DNA of 64,000 bases from Cyathus striatus (taxonomy: Eukaryota > Basidiomycota > Agaricomycetes > Agaricales > Nidulariaceae). This document shows positions 34,764-46,400 of this stretch, piece by piece. The notes beneath the pieces were generated by a model. The model was not told where the DNA came from, made no database searches, and saw nothing but the letters and a program-made list of their open reading frames with translations. Position 1 is the stretch's first letter. The number at the start of each line of letters is the position of its first letter. Where the stretch lies: positions 5,704,001-5,768,000 of the forward strand of contig JAOVFP010000001.1 of assembly GCA_025738555.1 (NCBI GenBank). The letters are read 5' to 3'. Position numbers and translations under genes: made by a program.

Positions 34764-37595
34764 GGTTGAGAAGATTGGAGAAGGTGAGTGGATGGTGGTT
34801 GTGAAGGAGGAGGAGAAAGAAGAAAGAGGATGCGCTGAGAGGGAAGGAAATGAGACGCGTTCGGACTCCCAAATCGATTCAACCCAATGTTTGTTTATCT
34901 GAAAGTCAATTTTCACACCACGTGAATCGCGTCTTGTCACGTGCAAACAATCAACAATATCGCGTCCACCTCTGCGCGTCTTGTTTCCCTGGTTATGGTT
35001 TGGCCCGGTCCCTCGCTCTTTGGCTGTGTCGATCCTTCCCGCTGTTTTCGCTGCCAATGGGTTATTGCTGTCTGCATTACGGTGAAGAGCAGGTTACTCA
35101 CCAGTGTAATTACGTGCTTGCCTCGAGCTTTTCGTGCATAGGTCCAGGCTATCTCTAAATGAACACACCGGGAGTTTCAGTGCATTGGCGAGTGTCACTT
35201 GTGGTATTGCAACGTGTAGAAAGGAGGGTCCGGTTAAATCCGACAATCCCCTGTGTGTTGTTTGACGACCTGTAATTTGTAAATGGTCAACGTCTTCACT
35301 CATGAGAGATAAAGTGAGGCTTACGGGGGGCAGCAACTCGAATTAGGCCATGTATAGACGTTATCCATTCATTTCTTTCTTTGCAATCTATCCTGTGTTT
35401 AGCATAGCAAGCGCTGTTGAGCTTATGGCCTAGAGAAAACAAATGATACTTGAGACGAACCCAAAAATAGACAATATAGATACATACCCCCAACATAGCA
35501 CCTCAATGTCACATTTTGGACAGTGTAAGGATCTCGATGTCATGGTATAAGTATACTAAACCAAAGCAAGAACAGTTAGCCCTTCCGAAATTCAAAGAAA
35601 AAGAAAGAATATTGACATGCCTCAAAACTTAAGTTGTGCATTGCGAATTGAGAGTAGGGTGTGATTGACGTTATCATCTCCTTCACTCCCTCAACTGAGG
35701 GGATGCAAGAGATGATAACGGTTATATATGAAGCCTCCACGGAGGCATTTGAACGTGTAAGCGCCAGCCAGCGACCATCGATCAATTCAACGACGACGGT
35801 GTATCGCCGATCTACACGGCGTAACCGCCAGCAATCACCCCATCACCAAATTAGCATGGATTTACACCATACATACCTCACATCGAAACATAATTCCTCG
35901 AGCTGAACAGTGTACACAAAGAATCCGTTGCACAAAACCACAGATCTATTTCAAACGATAATCAACATCCCCTGAAGGTCACCTGCCCTCCAATTCGACA
36001 AATCAGAAGACCACAGGGTGTCAAACGTTAACATAAATATTCGCAAAAACATGCCTCCACGGCCACGCACAGTCATCCGATCCCTCCGAGTCCCTCCCCC
36101 TAGGCCTCCGCCTTATGTCCCTTTGGACCTCTCGACTTTGTGAAAGTACTTCTGAACCCTGCGTAGCTATTCATGGAAGGACATGGGTGTGTGCCACTGC
36201 GCCTGGCGCCGCGATGCGATGGGACATCATCATCATCGTGGCTTGTGAGAGGGGGTTCTTTGTTCGACCCTGGATACGACGGATATGGATATAGGTGGGT
36301 GGGTGTATGCTTGGTTGTTTGTTTGCCTTTGTGTTTTTTGGTTTTTTGGCAGGTGAGTTTACCTAAAGTTGGCGGGGCGCGAAGTCCAGGAGTGTTATGC
36401 CATTGATACACAACCTTGAGTATTGTGATCGAGTGCTGGATACTTACTGCTAGTGTTCAAAATCTAATGTTCAGGAGATGTATTTTGTTGGATTATGGGT
36501 GTCGGCTTATTTGTTGATCAATGTATGCATGCATACTTGAACGCAGATTGTATATGTTCTTTTCCAATTTTTTTCAGTCACGCTAAGCTAACTTATTTCC
36601 GTAGGGCCAGTTTTTAACTACGGGCACTTTCAAATCCTGGTGTAAGACGAGAATTTTTACATGATCTTGTTGATACAGGTGTTCAAGTCACGCTTTGTGC
36701 GGTCACTTTGAAGGGATAGCACTACGTGCTTTCGAGTCCCGGCATGGAACCGCCGCCAAACCTCAAGCCTACGTCAGCGCTCCTGCGGCTTTATATTATG
36801 GATTACAGTTGCGTGTGCTTTCAACTGCAGTTCATGCCCTAGTTCTTACCACTTATAGTCCACAACATACGTTCATTGTAGAACGATGGATATAGAAAGG
36901 TACCTCACTACTGTCGAACCAGGCACCTGGGCCCACGACCTCAACTATCACTTTACTCAATTATTGACTGATCCCTCCGCATCCCTTTTGTCCAAAAAGT
37001 TTATTTTTTCACCATATCATAGGTACTACTAGTTGAAGTGCCCCCACGTTCCTTTCGTAAACACCGAAAGCGCCGACCAATGAATCTAAATCCAAGTCGA
37101 ATATCCCGTCATCATCGATAATTAATACAGAACCACACACAATCAATCACCTCTTTATGCTTTATGTCTCATCAATCTGCCATGTTGACTTACTCACAAC
37201 GATAAGCAACCGGTCATGGGTGCAGAACTTTAATACTACATTGTGTAGAAATTGAAGCCAGATTAGCGGAAACAGCCTTTCTGGCGTTATCTCGAAGTTG
37301 GATCGTCATTCAGATGTGATCAATCCCTTTTCTGCCCACTTATTACTAACTACATCCCTTAAAATAGAAACCATTGGCGGTCACAGGAACTATATGATAC
37401 CACCAACTCCAAACCATCCGCATTGAACTTTAGCTGCATTTTAAAAGCCTAACTTAGCCACTCAAGGTACGATTCAAATACATGCCTGTCACATTGTTCG
37501 TTCAACTTGAACTGGTAGCTTGATGTGTCACTCATTGCACTGCAATAAATAGGTCCGAGAATCAGTATGTCTCTGTTCATTACTACTCTTCCGTG
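34764..37595. other. Intergenic region, no gene supported
   Basis: Contains the promoter of the minus-strand nuclear protein and about 2.5 kb with only short, unsupported ORFs on both strands. A CACGTG site lies near 34920. Confidence 0.4.
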
Positions 37596-37855
37596 ATGCC
37601 TTCAACTATACCATGAGAAGCCGTACTGTTGATATTTTTCATTGCTGATATCCTATATTATTGCTTCAAATCGTCCAAGAACGACGTTCCCGATCTTCCA
37701 GGCCCCCCTCAAAATCCTGGTTTTATGGCTTTTATGGTGAGAAATCACAAGTGATATTTTATCAAATATTATCAAATAACAGGAAATATGCTGGAGTACC
37801 TTGTCTATGTACCTTACGGTGAAGTCGAAGAAGGGTGGCAGCGTACACGTGGTTG
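37596..37855 (+). pseudogene. Cytochrome P450 pseudogene, N-terminal piece
   Basis: An anchor-like hydrophobic stretch (L-I-F-F-I-A-D-I-L-Y-Y), then L-P-G-P-P-Q-N-P, a short GT-AG intron (about 37735-37782) and N-M-L-E-Y-L-V-Y-V-P-Y-G-E-V-E-E-G-W-Q-R. These match exons 1-2 of the intact P450 at 62481 (L-P-G-P-P-S-E-S and V-P-Y-G-E-I-E-Q-L-W-Q-R), including the intron position. A TGA interrupts the frame after the sixth codon of the putative ATG at 37596. The piece stops abruptly at a TA where an inverted-repeat element begins; the C-terminal part is found at 54864. Confidence 0.7.
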
Positions 37856-37949
37856 CCAAAAGTGATGGCAATCATTCATTTTTCCCACCAAAAATGCGAG
37901 CCGTTCTCGCATTAATTAGAATGTAGCACATTAAGCCCTGTGCGGACCA

Positions 37950-39180
37950 CCTTGAAATTTTACATATACACTCTCCATGCTGTATACTACTGGAACGTAA
38001 TATTATAACATGATGGATTTATTTAGTGGCGTAGTATATACAATCTGGTTGAACATCTATATTTATGTTATATAATCTACAAATTAGCCTACAGGAGTCG
38101 TTATTGATAGTATTTCTACATGGCATTTTGGACATATCATGTAATATATATGTAGTATAAGCTATTAAAATATTAAAAGATACAGGTGTTTGTATACTGA
38201 GATATAATAATATTTACGTGAACCTCCTTGTTTGTCAGACCTGAGTGAATTAGAAATTGTATGTTTTTTTATTTTATTTTATTTTTAATCCTTTCATTTT
38301 ATACCAGTCACCTGGTATGGTATGTCATGATAATGGAATGTCTACATATGCAATGTGATACTGCAGTGTGTAATTGTAAGGCCTAATTTGTCTTGTATGT
38401 AAGGCGTCAATTATATAGTAACTTGGTGCACCTCATAAGGGGTAAACCTGGTTAGGTGGCTGAATGCATCAATCCTACACCATGCCCAGCCACATTCACG
38501 TTCCAAATCCCCTCCCACAATCCAATCACTTTCCCATCTGCCCTCCACATCTTACTCAGGCTCACTCTGGCGCTATTCCCAAGCTGCAGTGGCTAATCTT
38601 CAGCAGAAGCCAATTTTTCCCTTGCTCACACCCTTGGCCATTTTTTCAGGTCACAACTCCGGGCAGCATGTCACCAGGTACCCAATCTGGCTGCAAGCCT
38701 GGCTCCAGAATGGAGCTACAAGAATTTTTGATCATGCCTGGACTCTCAGCATTCCAGATGCTGTTGTTGGTTGTTTGGTAGGTAGTTGGATGCTGTGATT
38801 GAGTGTTCTAGGTAATGCATGATGTGTCAGATGATGTAATCGGTGTAGTCAGAAGGTGAAATTGTGGGGAGTGAAATATATTGCCAGGGCATGGATTGAA
38901 CCAAGGGGCTCATGCTCGAGTGGGGAATTCCAGTCCCCTGCCTGCCAGGGTGCAATGGCAGGCACATGTGATGGAGACCACTGAGCCATCGCACCTCCTA
39001 ATTGTATGTTTAATCACTATATAGACTGATGTAGCACTACAGAAATTCATGAATATATGTAGAATTTATGCTTCAAGATAGTACCGTGCAAACAGTATTA
39101 TATTTACTCAGATAGAGGAAGATATTTACTTGTAGGAGATGAAACACATTGTCAAGACCTGTATTTCTACATAAGGTCGG
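37950..39180. other. Body of the TA-flanked element, no gene
   Basis: AT-rich at 37950-38450, then a mixed stretch with no supported ORF. Contains the Pol III promoter-like element at 38885-38999. Confidence 0.4.
38885..38999 (-). ncRNA. tRNA-derived SINE-like element (Pol III promoter boxes)
   Basis: On the minus strand TGGCTCAGTGG at 38988-38978 fits the A-box consensus and GGTTCAATCC at 38902-38893 fits the B box. The spacing of about 75 nt is longer than in an ordinary tRNA and no acceptor stem forms, so this is not a functional tRNA. A SINE head is the simplest reading. Confidence 0.4.
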
Positions 39181-39189
39181 AAGTGTAAG

Positions 39190-39450
39190 GTAGGGAAGTG
39201 CGGGACAGAAGGACTGTCGGCTTCAGCTTATATGCTGCACCCCTTGTTGTTCTTGTGGTCCAGGTATTTTGGAGTGCGGAAGAGGAGACAGGAGTGCAGA
39301 GTGCAGAGTGCAGAGTCATTGCTGTGGAGGCAACAATTCAAGCCGGAGTTGAGTAGAACTCAAAGACAAGTAAGAAGGATAGTAACTTAGTTGATATTCG
39401 AACTGAGTATCAGTAGTACAAAATATGCTACTTAAATACTATACGACTTC
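39190..39450. repeat. Diverged relic of a Gypsy-2-type LTR
   Basis: The stretch GGCTTCAGCTTATATG and the following CACCCCTTG and TAGTTGATATTCGAACT line up in order with GGCTTCAACTTATATG, GCCCCTTG and TAGTTGATTCGAAACT of the Gypsy-2 LTR. It is much more diverged than the two Gypsy-2 LTRs are from each other, so it is an older solo fragment of a related family just outside Gypsy-2. Confidence 0.5.
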
Positions 39451-39631
39451 ACTGATGACTGGTGAACGAATGGGTAGTAGTACACTAATTGATAAACATA
39501 ATAAGTTGGTGGCAGAAGGTGGAGTAGGGTTTGAATACAATATATACCAAGGATGAACTAAGGATTGAAAGGAATGCTGAGACAAGTATACCCGGGGTAC
39601 GATGGAGAAAGCATAATGGAGAATGGATAAG

Positions 39632-40307
39632 TGTCACGTCCCGTTCCAACTACTAAGGGTTGAACCACGAAGAAGGGTCTAGCGATGAGAGAAGCACGTA
39701 AGTAAACGGCTCGGGGGTAATGAACGAAGTACGGGAGTAATGGAACGTTGGCTTCAACTTATATGTTGCGCCCCTTGAACTTCTCGTTCCGTATTTAGAA
39801 GAAGGCGGAGCTGATGCTGATAACTCGGAGTTGGAACAAGTCCCAAGCGAAGGAAAGGGTATTAACGTAGTTGATTCGAAACTGTGGTCTACTTACAATA
39901 TAGAGTAGTTTATATAGTATTTACTTTGTCCCGGATGCGGAGGGAGTTAGTGTCTATGGGTTTGTGGCATACTGAGGATAAGTAACTCCAGAGAATGTAG
40001 ACTACAGTAGACTAGTTTCACGCCTCTAGATTACAGTCAACGTATAACGCCGATAGTTACGGTGATGACGAGGAACGGGGTAAAACTAATGGGGATGGGA
40101 GTTATAGAATGAACTAGAAAGAATGGAAAGGCATAGAACGAATAGTAGTAATAAAGGGAAGGGACAAGTAAACAATGACAAGTAAACATTAAGTAAGTAA
40201 GAGTTCCTTTTATAACAAACATATACAGTCCGGAGGAAACGTACAATCCTCGGATGAAAACATAACAGACTTGCGTCGGTCCTATGGGCTTTGTCACGGA
40301 TATGACA
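39632..40307 (-). repeat. Gypsy-2 3' LTR
   Basis: 676 bp, nearly identical to the right LTR. Directly to its right on the + strand lies the polypurine tract (AAAGGGAGGATAC on the coding strand, about 40308-40320). Confidence 0.92.
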
Positions 40308-40477
40308 GTATCCTCCCTTTAAGGCCGAGCCTCGAGGCCTTGAGATCGGATAAGAATAGTTTAAACTTTGCACGTGCCTCGGCACTAAATCCTAGAGCCG
40401 AAATATAAAGGCGGAGAAATCAGCGAGTGTTCAAAACATAAAATCGCAACCCATCAACTCCACTTCGCTTAGTAAGC

Positions 40478-43400
40478 ATGCCTCCCTTCTACGTCGCTGT
40501 TCCCGTTCTCCCAGAAAACCTATCTCCGGAGGAACTTAAGGAAAAACTTTGGGAGAGTTACCAAGCACGTCTTCGTGATCAGACTCCAGCGACGGCGTTG
40601 GGACAAAGCGAGGGAGTTACTGAGACGATTGGAAAGGAACAGGGGGAGAAAACTGAGGACGAGAGCGACGACGAGGATGATGAGAAGGAGGAAAATGACG
40701 AGGTCATGGTGAAGAAGGAGTATGGTGGTGAGGAAGAGTTGGAGGGTTCTGATGAGGAGGGGGAAGAGGATGAAGATGACGACGATGGAGAAAGTACCCG
40801 TAGCAAGAGCAACAACGCCGACGATCCCGACGATCTGCCCATCCTGCCTAACGAAGAGGATAACGCCGGACAGGATATGGATGTGGAGGGAACTTTGGCT
40901 GAGAGCCAAACGTTGAGGACTCAAGACATGGATGTCGACCCTCCAGCTCAGGAGGAAACGGGCGAGAGTATTTTGGACCGGGTGCGCAATATTTATCTCC
41001 AGCGCACAAGGGAAGCTCCTGAGACTACAGCCCAGCGCGATGCTCACTTTGCCCAAGCAAGGGCAGAGTATGAGGGTGTAGTCACAAGGTTTGGAGTCGA
41101 ACGTTTTCGCCAGCAGGATCTAGCAGTAGCCTTACAACTTCACAGAGAACAGGACGAGGCCATCTTTAGTATCCCGGTGAAGCCATCGCGTCCGGTGTTG
41201 GCTGTGGTTCATGATGCGGCGGTGGTGATGGGAGTCTCGGAGGTAAGTAGGGTTCTGCCGGAGCAAAACTCAAAAATAACTTCTACTCAAAAGGTAGGAG
41301 ATCACTTTCACCGTTTTGGCCGGGCTGTTCAACGTTTGAACCAGGACATCGAGGAGCGTAGTCGTACTGATACGCCTGTGATCGAGATGGGAGAGGCAGA
41401 GGGTGGAGGCGAACCGGAACAAACGAACGTCGAACCGGAAGAAGTGGCAAGTAACCAGTCTTCGCCTGCCAGGCCGCCTCTCAAGCGTCCACGTACCGGA
41501 ACTGGCCCCAAAAGGGCTAGTAGGCCTCGAGTCAGTGGTCGAGCACGTGGTCGTGGCCGAGCTGCCACTCGAAGTTCAAGGGCGACCAATCAAGAACGAT
41601 CGTCTCGATGATTGAGTAGGAGTAGCCGTGGGGAGATGTTCACCAAGCCAGGTGAACACCTCAGCACCGCCAATGGTAGATAATATTGCACAAACACCCT
41701 TGTAGTACAGAATAAAGACAAGAAATAGACTTGTGAACGATACGAAAGTCACAAGATAGGCATGTAAGTGTGAAAAGAGAAGAGGGTATGAATAAAGAAA
41801 GGCTTAGGTGCGTCAAAAACCTCTAATATTAGAGGGAAAAGGCTACCGGCCATTGTAAGTAAAGGGAGGGGAGGGAGGGGTAGCGCGAAGAAACTGATAT
41901 CCTAAAGACTGGTGCGAGAGGAAGAGGGATAGTCAGTCAGATGAAAGGTGCTTCCAATGATGCTACCTACCTGGTGCGAGAGGAAGAGGGATGCGGGGAA
42001 TCCAATCCCAGCTTGCCTCTTTGAACCATTTCAGGAGGAAGCTCCCCAACAATGAAGAGCAAGCCTATTAGGCGGCACAACGGTGGTGCCAAGAGCGTAG
42101 TCAGTCAATGCCTTGTGTGTCGAGGCAGAACAAGGCTGACTAACTAGATTCGATCCGGGCAGTGCCAGCCGCTCGTGAAGTCCGTTGTGACTTCACGACC
42201 CAGTTGCTTACTCCTACTTCATTGGCCCAGTGCAAGGATTTCCTTGAACTGTAACCAATCAAGAACGATCGTCTCGATGATTGAGTAGGAGTAGCCGTGG
42301 GGAGATGTTCACCAAGCCAGGTGAACACCTCAGCACCGCCAATGGTAGATAATATTGCACAAACACCCTTGTAGTACAGAATAAAGATAAGAAATAGACT
42401 TGTGAACGATACGAAAGTCACAAGATAGGCATGTAAGTGTGAAAAGAGAAGAGGGTACGAGTAAGGAAAGGCTATTAGGTATTAAGGATTTTTATTTTTT
42501 TTGTTTTGTTTTTATTTTTTATTTTTTGTTTTTATTTTTATTTTTTGATTGAGCGGAAAAAGTGGGAGCAAAAATTGAGAGAAGAGAGAAAAGCGTCAAG
42601 ATGCTTTATGAGGGAGGTGAATTAACGATAAAAGGGTGGGGTGTTTGCGAATATATATTTGGTAGGCTTCTGAGCTCCACCTACCAATTTGTTGAATTGA
42701 CGAAGAAGGAATACCATGCTCAGCGAGAGCAGTGGCTCCTCCGGAGCGAAGAGAGTGTCCCGAAAAATTGTTTCCCGTGTAATGGTGCAGGAAGGCGAGA
42801 AATTGAGAGCGCGTTGGACAACTGCCATCCTCTCGTATCTAAAGCAAGCGATGGAAAGGGAAGAGCTGATCACGATGTGATAGATAAGTTGAGAAAAAGG
42901 GTAGAGGGTCAGGCCCGCTAGCGAATAGCTGTTGGATGAGAACAACGTTCCCTTCAAAGAGCTTGTCCGCTTTATGAGTTGGTAAGCAGAATTGGTAAGC
43001 AGAATTTGGCAAGTATTTGACAGTTAAACGAGATGTCAGTTTCCGTTGGTCTCGCAAGGATAAGTCGTCTGGTGAGACTAGTTCACCCAAGCGCATGAGG
43101 CCGTAGAATCCAGTCAGTAGGATAGTAAGATATAGTCTCGTGTTGTAATCCTTTGAGTTTCGAAGGTGGGCACAGATGGAAGTGAGGGAGGTTAATGGCA
43201 AAGGAGGAGCACGTTTAGGTGATGTATAAAAGCGCCGTCGGCAAGAATGGAGTGTTTCTCGAACAAGATAGGAATTTCGAAGATCTCGGATAGATGGGTG
43301 GTAGGGTTCGAGAAGATGTACAATGCCTGATAGGTATGTTGAGAGAGTGGAGGGCGCAACATAGTGAGACATGTAAACCAGATATTGACTGAGTGAATCC

Positions 43401-46400
43401 GCGGTTGGTTCCATTGGAAAAAGATGTGAACGGCAAAAGGTAGTATAAGAATTGAGGGCACTGGAATAATTCAAGGTGGTTGATTGATCTACTCTGTATC
43501 CAAGGGTGATCGCGCGCTCCTGAAGGAGACGCTCATGAGACCAGGTGGCGCGGGGCGTCTGCCTAGATCTCCTGAAAGATATCATTATTTTCTTAATGCC
43601 CCCAGCACAGGACGAGGGGGTTGAAAAGAATCGATGAAAATGCTTGGATCGTATTTCCGAGCGCGATCGAATTGACAGCGAGAGAGAGCATCTGCCACAT
43701 GATTATCCTCCCCAGCGATATGGAGGACACGAAGTTGAATATTTTCTTGAATTAAGAGGTCGACTGAGAATTTAAGCATGCGATTTAAGCAGGTATGAGG
43801 GGCTCGCAGCGAATTGAAAAGGGCAACAGTGTTTTCACTGTCAGAGTAGATGATCACGGTTCTAGTGGAAAGAACTCGTTCTGAGAGAAGTGACAGTGCT
43901 GACACAACTGCAGCTACTTCATAAGGGTAAATATCGTGGCCAAGAAGATCCAAAGGGATTCTGTAATAATGCCCCAAGTGAAGGCTGCAATCCCAAATAC
44001 CGATACCTTCCAAGCAAGCATCAACATATAGAGTGGTGTCTACGAAATCTGGGAGCCATGTGATCTCTTCGAGAATGAGAAGTTCACGCTCGCGCCGCAA
44101 ATGAGTGAGGAGCCAGTGCAAGTCCGATCGGATTTCGTTGTTGACGTATATACGTGAAAGAGGTTCATCCTTGCCTGCCGTTTTCTGATAAAGTGAGAAG
44201 AGACCCGGGCGTAAAAGTGGAAACACATTGAGTGCCCAATTAATCCACCCAGCAAGCCATTGAAATTCTCGAAGTGGGTGTTTAATGATGCCCGGGGAAC
44301 AAAACCAAGTGATGTGTTCCATCAACTCCTGTTTCTTCTGCGAAGACATCGTGATTGTGAGACGGTTGGCATCAACTTCAAAGCCAATGATAGTGAGAAT
44401 TGAGCCATAGACCTGTTTGTTTTGTTGATGAGGAATACCGAGCTCGTCCCAGAGATAGAGAAGCTGCGCTTGCTTTGAAGGAAAATAGGCTTGATATGGT
44501 TCATACCAGGTCATGTTACAGGCACGTTCAACACCAAAGATGTCATCTGAGTATTGGAAAATATCGTGAATAAATTTGATGAATACTGCAATCCACGTCA
44601 CCAGTGACATGATTCCAATCCAAATACCAGATGATGCCTTGTTGCCAAAAACATTGCATCTATCAATATGACGATCGCCATTTGGCATCGTGACGACTTG
44701 CATTAACTGCCAGAAAAAATTCATAGGGGCAAGACGATAGGCACTCTGGACATCAGACTTGAATAAAATGAAGACTTCATTGGGACCATACTCGTCACGT
44801 AGCGCAAGAAGAGTGTCTCCAAGGGGTTTGAGAGAGTCAAGCGGACTGCGCCCTTCAATTTCCTCTTGTGATATCATGGAGTTGAGAGAATCCTTTCCGG
44901 CACTGTGATTAGTTACCATTCGGAATGCACTCTCCGCTTTGGGTACAGCGTGAATTGGCATAGAATACATTCCTTGTGGTAAGAGAGGTCCGAATGCTGG
45001 TGAGAATCGCCCTAAGGCAACTTCACGGTCACGTTGTTCATAAAGGAAGGCTTCTTGTTCTGGAGTTTGGAACGGACGTTCGCGAGATGCATCTCGTGAG
45101 AGACGATGCTTCTCCTTATAAATTGCTCCAGGCCAGAAACCATCTCGCAACCCATGGCAGACAGAATTAACAAAAGGACGATTTGGATGAGAAGAAAGAT
45201 AAAATTCGAAACGATCAACATTGATGGGGGTAATAATACAGAAAAGACTAGGGTTTTTGTAAAGAACAGAGCGGAGAAATGGATTTTTTGTAATTTTTGA
45301 GGGAGGTAGGGTGAAAGGACGAGCATGAAGAGTATATGAGAGGACAGGAGAAAGAGAAAATGAAGGAGAGAAATTCTGAAGTTGACGGCGATACATGGGG
45401 TGAGTACCAAAAGCCTGTTCACTTCCCCGGTTCTCCGGACTTGCAACTGGCCATTCCATGCCCTGGTTTATCACATTTGAAACACTTGTGGATATATTTG
45501 CATCGGTCTCCTCTAAATCCACATCCAGCAGAGGAATTAAATTTTCAGCAGACCTCTCGAGACTTATCTCGCGTTGCACTAGCCTTCGACGACGATTGCG
45601 TTTTGTTGTCTCCGAGAGAATAGTGTTTGCCGCCACAGGAAAGATATGAGAATTCGAGGTGCCGGAAGTTATTGAAGTCACAGAGCCGGAGATCGGATCG
45701 GCTAGAGACATGGTTGCAGCAAGCTTGGTCAAAGGCGATGATCTTCTGTGAGTCGCGCATGTTGTCGAAGAACTCAGTGATGTATCGCCTGTATTCGAGG
45801 AGTTCGTTCCGGCGGTGTGGGAAGAGATAAAGGATGGCGTCAATTGTATATTGCCAAGCTGTGAACCACTGCCCTTCATTGAGGACTCTCGGTGCAGGGG
45901 GCTGTGAACTGGATGAGCTAGGCTCAAGATCCCCAATTCGGCTGGGAGCGCTTCGAGCGGCAGAGACGATCCCAAGGTTGACTGGTTTTCCTCGGATGAT
46001 GTTGTCCCACTCCGATTCTGGAAAGTCGGAGACAGTGGAAGATTGGAGTGTCCAACGGCGGACCGCTCCAACATCATTTGAGAACATTTTGAGTGTTTCT
46101 TGGGTCGCAATGACCTCGGGGTGAAGTGCGCGCGTTCTCTGGACTCCGTCATTGTAGAACGGCATGTCTTGGAGGTAAATCCGTTGTCGTTTACTAGATT
46201 CCTTCTCTTGGAAGTCTCCGCGGCTAGAGGGTCCACTGTCGTTGTCCGAGTCTCCACTGTCGGATTGTTCACGGAAGGGTCGTACACGTTTCCCACCTGT
46301 TCGTTCCGATGAAGTGTCCCCCAATGCTGAGAGTCCATACTCTCGAGACTTAACCTCTCGCCTTCTGTGTTCATCAATCTCTCCAATGTAGGATTGGAAT

